DNA from: an uncultured Bacilli bacterium
GTDB lineage: Bacteria > Bacillota_I > Bacilli_A > RF39 > UBA660
Direction: 5' to 3'
Assembly: GCA_934101795.1 (NCBI GenBank)
Contig: CAKORY010000001.1
Coordinates: 1-64,000, forward strand
Length of the DNA stretch: 64,000 bases
In this document: piece after piece, positions 24,776 to 33,447 of the stretch
Position numbering within the stretch: position 1 is the first letter of the stretch
Layout: each line of letters opens with the position of its first letter
The notes under the pieces: model-generated
Databases searched by the model: none
What the model saw: the letters and a program-made list of their open reading frames with translations, nothing else
Told to the model about the DNA's origin: nothing
Position numbers and translations under genes: made by a program

Positions 24776-25534
24776 ATGATAAAAATAAATAATGTTGGAA
24801 TGAAATTTAATCTAGGAGTAGAGAAAGATAATTCGCTTAAAATGATTTTTATTCGTATGTTTGATAGAAAAAAAAGAATAAAAAAAAGTGATTTTTGGGC
24901 TTTGAAAAATGTCACTTTTGAAGTAGATAAAGGTGATGTTGTTGGTCTTATTGGTTCTAATGGAGCGGGAAAAAGCACACTCTTAAAAGTTGTAAGTGGT
25001 GTTATGAAACCTACAGAAGGTACAGTTGAGGTAAATGGTGTTATCTCTCCAATGATAGAACTGGGAGCTGGGTTTGATGGAGAACTAACAGCTCGCGAAA
25101 ATATATTTTTAAATGGAGCTATACTTGGATATTCTAAGGAGTTTTTACTAGAGAAGTTTGATGAGATAGTAGAATTTTCTGAACTTAAAGACTTCCTAGA
25201 TGTACCTGTTAAGAATTTCTCTTCAGGTATGGTCGCAAAACTTGCTTTTTCTATTTCAACAGTAGTTGATCCAGAAATATTAATAGTTGATGAAATACTA
25301 TCTGTAGGAGATATTAAATTTCAAGAAAAAAGTAAAAATAAAATGATGTCGATGATAAAAGGTGGGACAACAGTTTTGTATGTTTCTCATTCTATTGAGT
25401 CTATTGAGGAGTTATGTAACAAGGTTGTTTGGCTTGATCATGGTAAGGTAGTTATGATGGGAGACGCCAAAAAAGTTTGTAATGCATACATGGATAAACA
25501 ACAAGTAAATAACCGTAAAAAAAGAAAAGGATAG
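24776..25534 (+). CDS. Polysaccharide/teichoic acid ABC exporter ATPase (TagH/Wzt type)
   Basis: The 252-residue ATPase has Walker A GSNGAGKST, signature NFSSGMVAKLAFSIS, Walker B ILIVDEILSVGD and VSHS for the H-loop. The N-terminal extension before Walker A is typical of this export class. It lacks the C-terminal carbohydrate-binding domain found in some Wzt proteins, so recognition of the polymer end must be done otherwise. It pairs with the permease upstream. The heptose kinase gene begins within 10 nt. Confidence 0.92.
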   Translation: MIKINNVGMKFNLGVEKDNSLKMIFIRMFDRKKRIKKSDFWALKNVTFEVDKGDVVGLIGSNGAGKSTLLKVVSGVMKPTEGTVEVNGVISPMIELGAGFDGELTARENIFLNGAILGYSKEFLLEKFDEIVEFSELKDFLDVPVKNFSSGMVAKLAFSISTVVDPEILIVDEILSVGDIKFQEKSKNKMMSMIKGGTTVLYVSHSIESIEELCNKVVWLDHGKVVMMGDAKKVCNAYMDKQQVNNRKKRKG

Positions 25535-25543
25535 GTGGTAAAA

Positions 25544-26521
25544 ATGGTTATAACAAAAACTCCGTTTAGAGTTAGTTTATGTGGTGGAGGTAGTGATTTA
25601 CCTGCATTTTACGAAAAAAATGGTGGTTGTGTAATAAGTACAACAATAAAAAAATATATGTACATTACGTCACATCCTTCATTTGATCCAAAACAAACGG
25701 TTCTTAAATATTCTAAGACTGAAACAGTTCATAATATTGATGAAATTGAACATCCAATTTTTAGAGAATGTTTAAAACAAGAAGGGCTTGAAGGTTTAGA
25801 AATTACTTCTATAGCTGATGTTCCTCAAGGAACAGGACTAGGTTCTTCAAGTGCGTTTACTGTTGGGCTTTTAAAAAATTTAAAGTGTCATAAAAGAATT
25901 TATGCAACTGATGAAGAAATTGCTCAAGAAGCATGTCATATGGAAATTGATGTCCTTGGTAATCCAATAGGAAAGCAAGATCAATACGCTGCTGCTTATG
26001 GTGGATTAAATTATTACCAATTTAATAAAGATGGTTCTGTATTCGTTGAACCAGTATTAATGTCAAAAGATGCATATAATCAACTAGAAAAAAATTTAAT
26101 TATGTTATATGTTGGTGGAGAACATAGTGCATCAAGTATATTGAAAGAACAATCTAAAAATATGGTTAATGCTAGAGATAAAGAAGAAGGCCAAAAGAAG
26201 ATTGTAGAATTAACTCACAAATTAAAATATGAATTAGAACATGATAATATTGATGCTGTTGGAGAAATATTACATGAAAATTGGGTTATTAAAAAAACAT
26301 TAGCTAGTGGAATTTCAAATCCTAAATTTGATGAATGGTATGATAGAGCTTTGGCTAATGGTGCTGTTGGCGGTAAAATTTTAGGTGCAGGTGGAAGTGG
26401 ATTTTTCTTATTTTATGTACCAGAAGAAAAACAATCTAAATTTAGAGAAGCCATGAAAGAGCTACCAGAAATGGAATTTAAGTTTGATCATCAAGGTACT
26501 ACTGTTGTATTTGTGAATTAA
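25544..26521 (+). CDS. hddA: D-glycero-alpha-D-manno-heptose-7-phosphate 1-kinase (HddA-like GHMP kinase)
   Basis: The 325-residue GHMP kinase begins KTPFRVSLCGGGSDLPAFYEKNGG and has the ATP loop PQGTGLGSSSAFTVGLL and a C-terminal GKILGAGGSGFFLFY. This is the pattern of the heptose-7-phosphate kinases of GDP-heptose synthesis. gmhA and an hddC-gmhB fusion lie just downstream, which fixes the pathway. It phosphorylates C1 of the heptose phosphate in the cytoplasm. ATG 25544 is preferred over the GTG at 25535 because GGTGG precedes it. Confidence 0.88.
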   Translation: MVITKTPFRVSLCGGGSDLPAFYEKNGGCVISTTIKKYMYITSHPSFDPKQTVLKYSKTETVHNIDEIEHPIFRECLKQEGLEGLEITSIADVPQGTGLGSSSAFTVGLLKNLKCHKRIYATDEEIAQEACHMEIDVLGNPIGKQDQYAAAYGGLNYYQFNKDGSVFVEPVLMSKDAYNQLEKNLIMLYVGGEHSASSILKEQSKNMVNARDKEEGQKKIVELTHKLKYELEHDNIDAVGEILHENWVIKKTLASGISNPKFDEWYDRALANGAVGGKILGAGGSGFFLFYVPEEKQSKFREAMKELPEMEFKFDHQGTTVVFVN

Positions 26522-26532
26522 GGAGGGAAAAT

Positions 26533-27480
26533 ATGAGAGCGTTAGTAACAGGTGGAGCTGGGTTCATTGGAACTCATTTAGTTAGAAATTTATTAGAAAG
26601 AGGTCTTGAAGTAGTTGTTGTCGATAACTTTACTTTGGGACATCAAGAAAATGTTGATTGTTTTGAAAATAACAAAAATTATAAATTTTATAATATAAAT
26701 ATTGAAGAAACTGAAAAATTTTGTGAAACATTAAAAAATGAAAGTATTGATATAGTTTATCATTTGGCTGCTAATTCAGACATTCAAAAGGGTGGAAGAA
26801 TGCCGAGTGTTGATTTTAATGATACATTTATGACAACATATAGTGTACTTGAACTTATGAGAAGAAATAATATCAAAAACTTATTTTTCTCTTCAACTTC
26901 TGCAATATATGGTGATAAAAAAATGCTTTTGACTGAAAATTTAGGGGATTTAAAACCAATTTCATACTATGGTGGTGCTAAATATGCAAGTGAAGGGTTT
27001 ATTTCATCATATACATTTATGAACGATTTAAATACTGTTGTATTTAGATTTCCAAATGTTATTGGACCTAATTTAACTCATGGAGTTATATATGATTTTG
27101 TTAAAAAATTACAAAAAAATCCAAATGAATTAGAAATATTAGGGGACGGAACACAAACTAAACCGTATCTTTATGTTACTGATTTAGTTGAGGCTATAGT
27201 AACGTTTACATTAGATAAAGAAATGAAAAAAGGTGTAGAAGTTTATAACGCCGGTGTTGAGACTGCTACTAGTGTAACAACAATTGCTAATATTGTTTGT
27301 GAAGAATTGGGGTATGAAAATGTTAAATATAATTATACTGGTGGAAACGTAGGTTGGAAAGGTGATGTACCTAAGTTTCAATATGATTTAACTAAAATTC
27401 ATAATGCTGGATGGGTTGCAAAACATACATCTGATGAGTCTGTTAGAGATACTGCAAGATATATAAAAGACCATATTTAG
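26533..27480 (+). CDS. NAD-dependent sugar epimerase/dehydratase (SDR family)
   Basis: The 315-residue extended short-chain dehydrogenase has GGAGFIGTHL for NAD(P) binding, a Ser-rich FSSTSAIYGD strand and the catalytic YGGAK (Y-x-x-x-K). It modifies a nucleotide sugar, most likely at C4. Sitting between hddA and hddC-gmhB, it may act on GDP-heptose or on UDP-sugars for the same polymer; the substrate cannot be read from sequence. A terminator follows directly. Confidence 0.85.
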   Translation: MRALVTGGAGFIGTHLVRNLLERGLEVVVVDNFTLGHQENVDCFENNKNYKFYNINIEETEKFCETLKNESIDIVYHLAANSDIQKGGRMPSVDFNDTFMTTYSVLELMRRNNIKNLFFSSTSAIYGDKKMLLTENLGDLKPISYYGGAKYASEGFISSYTFMNDLNTVVFRFPNVIGPNLTHGVIYDFVKKLQKNPNELEILGDGTQTKPYLYVTDLVEAIVTFTLDKEMKKGVEVYNAGVETATSVTTIANIVCEELGYENVKYNYTGGNVGWKGDVPKFQYDLTKIHNAGWVAKHTSDESVRDTARYIKDHI

Positions 27481-27483
27481 ACA

Positions 27484-27509
27484 AAAAAATGCCAGAAATG
27501 GCATTTTTT
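27484..27509 (+). terminator. Terminator after the epimerase gene
   Basis: AAATGCCA (27487-27494) and TGGCATTT (27499-27506) around GAAA, followed by Ts. Confidence 0.88.
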
Positions 27510-27522
27510 CCTTTAATTTTGG

Positions 27523-27551
27523 TGGACTTTACATTATTAATTTAGTATAAT
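27523..27551 (+). promoter_or_regulatory. Promoter of hddC-gmhB and gmhA
   Basis: TGGACT (27523-27528) and TATAAT (27546-27551) are 17 nt apart, about 30 nt before the TTG start and just after a terminator, so a new transcript begins here. Confidence 0.6.
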
Positions 27552-27580
27552 AAACGTATGTAGAGAAATGAGGTGTATTA

Positions 27581-28903
27581 TTGAAAGCTGTAATAATGGC
27601 TGGTGGCAAGGGGACTAGAATTTCATCGATTACAAATGATGAAATACCTAAACCTATGCTAAAAATAGGCGATAAAACGATATTAGAACATCAAATAGAT
27701 TGTTTGAAAAAATCAAATATTGATGAAATAATATTAGTTATTGGTCATTTAGGGGAAAAAATTAAAGACTATTTTAAAGATGGAACCAATTTTGGTGTTA
27801 GGATTTCTTATTATGAAGAAGATCCTGAAAAACCACTTGGAACAGCGGGTTCATTTTATTATTTGAAAGACAAAATAGATGAAGATTTTATATTAGTTTT
27901 TGGTGATGTATTTTTAAGTGTTGATTTTACAAAAATGGTGGAATTTCATAAAAATAATAAATCTGATGCAACATTGCTTACTCATCCTAATTCTCATCCG
28001 TTTGATAGTGATTTAGTGGTTGTAAATAATGAAAATAGAGTTGAAACTTTTGATTCAAAGGAAAATGTCAGAAACTATGATTATAAAAATTTAGTTAATT
28101 CAGGAATTTATTGTTTTTCACCAAAGGTGTTTGATTATGTTAATGAACCTAAAAAATATGGATTGGAAAAAGATGTAATTAGTAAAATGATTACAAATGG
28201 AGATAATGTATACTCTTATCATTCAACCGAATATGTAAAAGACATGGGAACACCTGAAAGGTTTTATGCAGTAAATGATGATTATGCTAATGGTATATCA
28301 GAACAAAGAAATCTATCACATAAACAAAAGGCTATTTTCCTAGATCGTGATGGAACAATAAACGTTTATATTCCTTTTTTGGTTAATAAAGAAAAGTTTG
28401 AACTTATAGATGGAGCAAGTGAAGCAATCAAAAAAATTAATAGTAGTGATTATTTATGTATTGTTGTAACTAACCAACCTATAATTGCACGTGGTGAAAG
28501 TTCTTTTGAAAATCTAGAAGACATTCATAAAAGAATGGAAACTTTACTTGGAAGAGATGGGGCATACATTGATGGTTTATATTTCTGCCCACATCATAAA
28601 GATAAAGGTTTTCCTGGAGAAGTACCTGAACTTAAATTTGATTGTGATTGTCGAAAACCTAAGATTGGAATGCTTTTGGAGGCTGTAAAAGATTTTAATA
28701 TTGATTTAAGTGAATCTGTTGTAATAGGTGATTCTACACTTGATATAAAAATGGCAGAAAATGCAAATATGAAAAGTATATTGGTTAAAACTGGACAGGC
28801 TGGACTTGATGGTAACTATGATGTAACACCAACGGAAGTTGCAGAAGATTTACTAGATGCTGTAAATATAATTTTAACAAAAGAAGAAAGAAGGAGAAGA
28901 TAA
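27581..28903 (+). CDS. Bifunctional heptose-1-phosphate guanylyltransferase (HddC-like) / heptose bisphosphate phosphatase (GmhB)
   Basis: The 440-residue fusion starts at TTG with GAGGTG upstream. Residues 1-~235 are a nucleotidyltransferase (MAGGKGTRISSITNDEIPKPML; VFGDVF). Residues ~247-440 are a HAD-type phosphatase (FLDRDGTI; CPHH and CDCRKPK zinc ligands; GDSTLDIKMA). The phosphatase removes the 7-phosphate from heptose-1,7-bisphosphate, and the first domain adds a nucleotide, GMP if like HddC. With hddA and gmhA adjacent the full GDP-heptose route is present. The nucleotide used is inferred. Confidence 0.88.
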   Translation: MKAVIMAGGKGTRISSITNDEIPKPMLKIGDKTILEHQIDCLKKSNIDEIILVIGHLGEKIKDYFKDGTNFGVRISYYEEDPEKPLGTAGSFYYLKDKIDEDFILVFGDVFLSVDFTKMVEFHKNNKSDATLLTHPNSHPFDSDLVVVNNENRVETFDSKENVRNYDYKNLVNSGIYCFSPKVFDYVNEPKKYGLEKDVISKMITNGDNVYSYHSTEYVKDMGTPERFYAVNDDYANGISEQRNLSHKQKAIFLDRDGTINVYIPFLVNKEKFELIDGASEAIKKINSSDYLCIVVTNQPIIARGESSFENLEDIHKRMETLLGRDGAYIDGLYFCPHHKDKGFPGEVPELKFDCDCRKPKIGMLLEAVKDFNIDLSESVVIGDSTLDIKMAENANMKSILVKTGQAGLDGNYDVTPTEVAEDLLDAVNIILTKEERRRR

Positions 28904-28905
28904 TT

Positions 28906-29514
28906 ATGTTAGATTTTAAAAAAGCAATTACAGAGTATTATGAAAGGGAAATGGCTGCGATAAAAAGATTTAATTTAGATGAAATTAATGAAGCTATGAA
29001 TGCCATTTTGGATACATATGAAAATGGTGGAACTATTTATGTTTGTGGTAATGGTGGTAGTGCATCAACTGCATCACATATGCAAAATGATTTTAATAAA
29101 GGTATAAGCGAATATACTGAAAAGAAGTTTAACTTTTATTGTTTAAATGATAATGTTTCAACAATGATGGCTGTTGCAAATGATATTGGATATGAAGAAG
29201 TATTTAGATTTCCATTATTAAATAAAATAACAAATAAAGATTTGTTTGTAGGAATTTCAGGAAGTGGAAATTCTAAAAACGTGCTTAATGCTGCTGAATA
29301 TGCAAAAGAATGTGGAGCTAAAGTAGTTGGTATTACTGGTTATTCTGGTGGTAAGTTAAAAGATTTAGCAGATTATAAAATGCATGTTGATGAAATGGAT
29401 ATGCAAATAGCTGAAGATTTACATATGACTTTTGATCATATGATGATGAAAATCTTTTATAACTATTTAACAAAAAATGTTATAACTGGTGATAATATTA
29501 ACGATAAGCATTAG
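28906..29514 (+). CDS. gmhA: Sedoheptulose-7-phosphate isomerase
   Basis: The 202-residue SIS-domain protein has the GmhA pattern (CGNGGSASTASHMQNDFNKG; GISGSGNSKNVLNAAEYAKE; a C-terminal AEDLHMTFDH). It converts sedoheptulose-7-phosphate to D-glycero-D-manno-heptose-7-phosphate, the entry step of heptose synthesis. It starts 2 nt after the preceding gene's stop, in the same transcript, and a terminator follows. Confidence 0.92.
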   Translation: MLDFKKAITEYYEREMAAIKRFNLDEINEAMNAILDTYENGGTIYVCGNGGSASTASHMQNDFNKGISEYTEKKFNFYCLNDNVSTMMAVANDIGYEEVFRFPLLNKITNKDLFVGISGSGNSKNVLNAAEYAKECGAKVVGITGYSGGKLKDLADYKMHVDEMDMQIAEDLHMTFDHMMMKIFYNYLTKNVITGDNINDKH

Positions 29515-29541
29515 AAGAGTAAATTAACTAAATAAAAAATA

Positions 29542-29584
29542 AATAATTGCAAGCAAAATTTTTATTTAGCTTGTAATTATTTTT
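29542..29584 (+). terminator. Terminator after gmhA
   Basis: AATAATTGCAAGC (29542-29554) pairs with GCTTGTAATTATT (29569-29581) with one wobble, and Ts follow. Confidence 0.75.
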
Positions 29585-29603
29585 GTAAAGTGGTGAGTGA
29601 ATT

Positions 29604-30029
29604 ATGAAAAAAATTAGAGAATTATATTTTAAATATGAAGAGGTAATAAATTATTTGTTTATTGGAGTATGTACAACTGTAATAAGTTTACTGGTGTATT
29701 ACACTTGTGTATTAACTTTATTTAACCCTGATAATCCAGTGTTATTACAATGTGCAAACATTATATCATGGATTATTGCGGTAGTATTTGCTTATTTTGC
29801 AAATAGAAAAGTTGTTTTTAAAAGTAAGAATAAAAATATTAAAAATGAAGTAAGCAAATTTGTGAGCGCTAGGGTTGTTACATTACTTATTGATATGGCA
29901 TTCATGTGGTTGACAGTTAGTCTTTTAGGTTTTAATGATAAAATAATGAAAATAATTTCTAATATTATAATAGTTATATTAAATTATGTTTTTAGTAAAT
30001 TATTTGTGTTTATTAAGGAGGCAAAGTAA
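29604..30029 (+). CDS. GtrA-family membrane protein
   Basis: The 141-residue protein has four membrane helices in the GtrA arrangement (NYLFIGVCTTVISLLVYY; FAYFANRKVVFKS; ILNYVFSKLFVF). GtrA proteins are thought to flip undecaprenyl-phosphate-linked sugars. A GtrB-like transferase gene starts 3 nt downstream, and a membrane GT-C fusion follows that, so the three resemble a gtr glycan-decoration module. Confidence 0.88.
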   Translation: MKKIRELYFKYEEVINYLFIGVCTTVISLLVYYTCVLTLFNPDNPVLLQCANIISWIIAVVFAYFANRKVVFKSKNKNIKNEVSKFVSARVVTLLIDMAFMWLTVSLLGFNDKIMKIISNIIIVILNYVFSKLFVFIKEAK

Positions 30030-30032
30030 GTT

Positions 30033-30995
30033 ATGGAAAAGACAAAAAAAGATGTAATAACAATTATAGGACAAGTGTATAATGAAGAAGTTATGTTACC
30101 ACTTTATTATGAAGAATTTGTTAAGTTTAGTAAAAAAATGAATCAAGTCGATTTTGAATTAATATTTATTGATGATTGTAGTAAAGATAAGTCATTGGAA
30201 ATCATAAAAGAATTTGCTAAAAAAGACAAAAGAATAAAATTTATTTCTATGTCAAGAAATTTTGGAAGAGAAGCTTGTGCAATGGCTGGATTTAAATATG
30301 CTAGTGGTAATTTAATTACCACTATGGATATTGACCTTCAAGATCCATTTGAATTATTAATAAAAATGTATGATTCGATTAAAAATAAAGGATATGACAT
30401 AGCAGCTGCTAAAGCATTAACAAGAAAAGGTTATTCCAAATTCCATAAATTTTGTACAAATATGTTTTTCAAAATCTCTAATAAAATTTCAACTGTTAAG
30501 ATGCTAGATGGTCAAAGAGAATATCGTTTGATGACCAAGCAAGTAGTTGATGCTATTTTAGAACATAATGAATATAATCTTTTTAATAAAGGTCTACTAA
30601 ATGATGTAGGTTTTAAAATTGATTGGATTGAATATGAAAATGTTGAAAGAAAAGCTGGTGATACAAAATTTCCTTACAAAAGAATGATAAATTATGCTGT
30701 TACGGGATTAATTGATTACTCTGTGTTTCCTTTGAAGTCAATCTTTTATGTAGGAAGCCTATTGATTTTTGCCGCACTGATATTACTAATTTTAACTATT
30801 ATATTTGCTATTTGTTCTGTAGATGTTAATTTTATAATATTGATATTATCATTAATTATGACAATTTTATCTGGAATAATTTTAGTATCTTTAGGAGTAA
30901 TGGCTATGTATTTAGCTCAAATACATTTGGAAGTTAAAAAAAGACCGCTTTATATTATTAGAGAAAAAAATATAGGTGAAACTAATGAAAAATAA
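30033..30995 (+). CDS. GT2 undecaprenyl-phosphate glycosyltransferase (GtrB/DPM1-like)
   Basis: The 320-residue protein has a GT-A domain (~10-230: QVYNEEVMLPLYYEEF, FIDDCSKDKS, MSRNFGREACAMAGFKYA, DIDLQDPFE) and two C-terminal helices (~240-305). It should transfer a sugar from a nucleotide to undecaprenyl phosphate for the neighbouring GtrA and membrane transferase. The stop overlaps the next gene's start region by 11 nt. Confidence 0.9.
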   Translation: MEKTKKDVITIIGQVYNEEVMLPLYYEEFVKFSKKMNQVDFELIFIDDCSKDKSLEIIKEFAKKDKRIKFISMSRNFGREACAMAGFKYASGNLITTMDIDLQDPFELLIKMYDSIKNKGYDIAAAKALTRKGYSKFHKFCTNMFFKISNKISTVKMLDGQREYRLMTKQVVDAILEHNEYNLFNKGLLNDVGFKIDWIEYENVERKAGDTKFPYKRMINYAVTGLIDYSVFPLKSIFYVGSLLIFAALILLILTIIFAICSVDVNFIILILSLIMTILSGIILVSLGVMAMYLAQIHLEVKKRPLYIIREKNIGETNEK

Positions 30996-33441
30996 TGCTG
31001 CAGTTGATTATCTAAAATTATTTTTTGCACTTGGAATTGTTGCATTACATACAGGTTTTTTATTAAATTTTCAAAGTGGCTTTTATGTTCATGCCATCCT
31101 GTTTAGATTAGGTGTTCCATTTTTCTTTCTTACAGCTGGATATTATTTGGCTGCAAAAAATAAAGATAATGACAATAAAACTATTGTTGATTATATTAAG
31201 AGATTAATTTACTTATATTTAATTTTGAGTACTTGTTATTTAATAATTAATATGTTTAGATATAATGCATTTAATCCAGGTACCTTGCTTGATGGTTTTT
31301 GGTTTATATTTACTGGAAGAAGTCAATCAGTTATGTGGTTTGTTGGAGCTTTAATTACCAGTTGTATAATTTTGATGCATGTTAAGGATGAAAGAAAATT
31401 AAGAATAAGTTTAACTATTGCTTTAATTTTATATGGTGTCGGTCTGCTATTTAACACTTATGCATTTTTAATAAATAATGAAAATTTCAGTTTTTTATAT
31501 AATTTTTTAGTTCATAATTTTACAAATAATAGCAATGCATTTTTTGAGGGTTATCTTTTTGTAGGAATTGGTTATTATTTAAATAAATATGGAAAAGATT
31601 ATAAATTTAAGTATAACATTATATGTTTAGTTATAGGATTTTTGGTTTTAATTGGCGAAGTAATATTGGTTCATAATCATATTGATAAGGTTGTTAATTA
31701 TGAATATTATTTAAGTCATGTAATACTTATTCCGAGTATTTTCTTATGTTTATTAAAAATTAAATTAAATTGTAAGTCAATTTTTGTTAGGAAACTTTCT
31801 TCTTACATTTATTATTTTCATTATGTGTTTATTATTTTATTAATATGGATAAATGATCTTTATCCAAATAAATTACTTAGTAATTCAACATATTTTTATA
31901 TAATAACTGTTGGTATCACAATTATTTATTCAATTTTGTTTTATTTTATGATCAAAAAAATAAAGATTAAAAAAGATATTTTAAAATATGTTGTTATATT
32001 ACTATATACAATTTCGTTTATCGGCGCAATTTATGCTATTATAACTTTAATTAATAAAGTTGTTTGGGCAGATGAAATATGTAGTTTAGCGATGATTAAA
32101 AATAATTTTAAAGAAATTTTTTCTATTAATGCACAAGATGTACATCCACCATTTTATTATATTATGTTAAAATTATTTGTAGATTTTTTAACTTTTATTA
32201 ATTCTGGTTTTGATGTAATAATTTTAGGAAAGGTGTTTTCTTTTATACCTTATGTTTTGGCTCTAGTTTTAATTAACACTAAGATAAGAAAAAATCATGG
32301 AATATTAACATCTTCGATATTAACGTTTTTTATAACATTTATGCCACAATTAATGGTAAATTTTGTTGAATTGCGAATGTATAGCTGGGGTATGTTATTG
32401 GTATTAGTATCTTATGTTTATCTATTTGATGCCATTTTAATAAATACAAAAAAAAGTTGGATATTATTTACAATATTTAGTACATTGGCAGTTTACGTTC
32501 ATTTCTATTCATGTTTATCAATGGTATTCATGTATGCTTTTGTTCTATGTTATGCCATAATAAAAAATAAATCTTTAATCAAAAAGATTATCCTAAGTGG
32601 ATTATTTGTTTCTATATGTTATTTACCATGGCTAGTGGTTATTATAAAACATTTAGCAAAAGATGGTTCAGGATTTTGGATATCTCCAATAACATTTAAC
32701 AATGTCATTGAGTATGTAAAATATGTTGTATTTCCAACATCAGATAGTCAAATTTTAAATATTTTCCTTGGATTTGCTTGGATTGCTTCAATATTGTTTA
32801 TTATTTTTAAATATTTGAAAGATAGTTGGAAAAATAATGATAAATTTTTATATATTATTGGAATTTTAGTCTTAATCTTTATAGTTGGTACTGGAATTTT
32901 AGTGTCAATTTTGATAAATCCTTTATTTGTTTCAAGATATATGTTTTTTGGAATAGGAATTTTTTGGTTGAGTATTGCTTTAATGTTTGGTAAACTTTTA
33001 GAAAAAAATTCTAGTCTGTTTATTATTTTAATTATTCCAGTTTTGATTGGTTCAATTAATTTTAATAGTTTTATAAGAACTGAAATAGATAAGAATAAAA
33101 CTGCAACAGTTTTTTACGATAAAATCAATAAATTAGATAAATCTATTGATATAGTCGCAAATGAAGTACATGTTCAGTTTCTATTTGCGTATTTTTTACC
33201 TAATAGTAATGTTTATCTTTATAAACAATTAAATGCTGACCATATGATGAAAATGTATGGAAATGTTATGGGGATTGGTTCATTAGATGAAATTAAAAGT
33301 GATAAAAAATATTATTTAGAGAATATTTATATGACTGATTATAAACAAGATATTTACAAAGAAAAATATGAACTTGATATACTTGATAATCTTTCAATGG
33401 ATATGTATACTATTAATTTTTATGAAATTGTAAAGGAGTAA
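30985..33441 (+). CDS. Fusion: acyltransferase-3 domain + GT-C membrane glycosyltransferase
   Basis: In this 818-residue polytopic protein, residues 1-~330 are an acyltransferase-3 domain (VDYLKLFFALGIVALHTGF; RLGVPFFFLTAGYYL), which O-acetylates or otherwise acylates surface sugars. Residues ~340-818 look like a GT-C enzyme of the GT39/ArnT kind: WADEICSLAMI then DVHPPFYYIMLK, the acidic pair and H-P-P seen in lipid-phosphosugar transferases, followed by many helices and a soluble C terminus. Both activities face outward. It follows gtrA/gtrB genes, so the GT-C half is the likely final transferase. ATG 30985 (AGGTGA upstream) is preferred over GTG 30976. Confidence 0.8.
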   Translation: MKNNAAVDYLKLFFALGIVALHTGFLLNFQSGFYVHAILFRLGVPFFFLTAGYYLAAKNKDNDNKTIVDYIKRLIYLYLILSTCYLIINMFRYNAFNPGTLLDGFWFIFTGRSQSVMWFVGALITSCIILMHVKDERKLRISLTIALILYGVGLLFNTYAFLINNENFSFLYNFLVHNFTNNSNAFFEGYLFVGIGYYLNKYGKDYKFKYNIICLVIGFLVLIGEVILVHNHIDKVVNYEYYLSHVILIPSIFLCLLKIKLNCKSIFVRKLSSYIYYFHYVFIILLIWINDLYPNKLLSNSTYFYIITVGITIIYSILFYFMIKKIKIKKDILKYVVILLYTISFIGAIYAIITLINKVVWADEICSLAMIKNNFKEIFSINAQDVHPPFYYIMLKLFVDFLTFINSGFDVIILGKVFSFIPYVLALVLINTKIRKNHGILTSSILTFFITFMPQLMVNFVELRMYSWGMLLVLVSYVYLFDAILINTKKSWILFTIFSTLAVYVHFYSCLSMVFMYAFVLCYAIIKNKSLIKKIILSGLFVSICYLPWLVVIIKHLAKDGSGFWISPITFNNVIEYVKYVVFPTSDSQILNIFLGFAWIASILFIIFKYLKDSWKNNDKFLYIIGILVLIFIVGTGILVSILINPLFVSRYMFFGIGIFWLSIALMFGKLLEKNSSLFIILIIPVLIGSINFNSFIRTEIDKNKTATVFYDKINKLDKSIDIVANEVHVQFLFAYFLPNSNVYLYKQLNADHMMKMYGNVMGIGSLDEIKSDKKYYLENIYMTDYKQDIYKEKYELDILDNLSMDMYTINFYEIVKE

Positions 33442-33447
33442 AATGGT

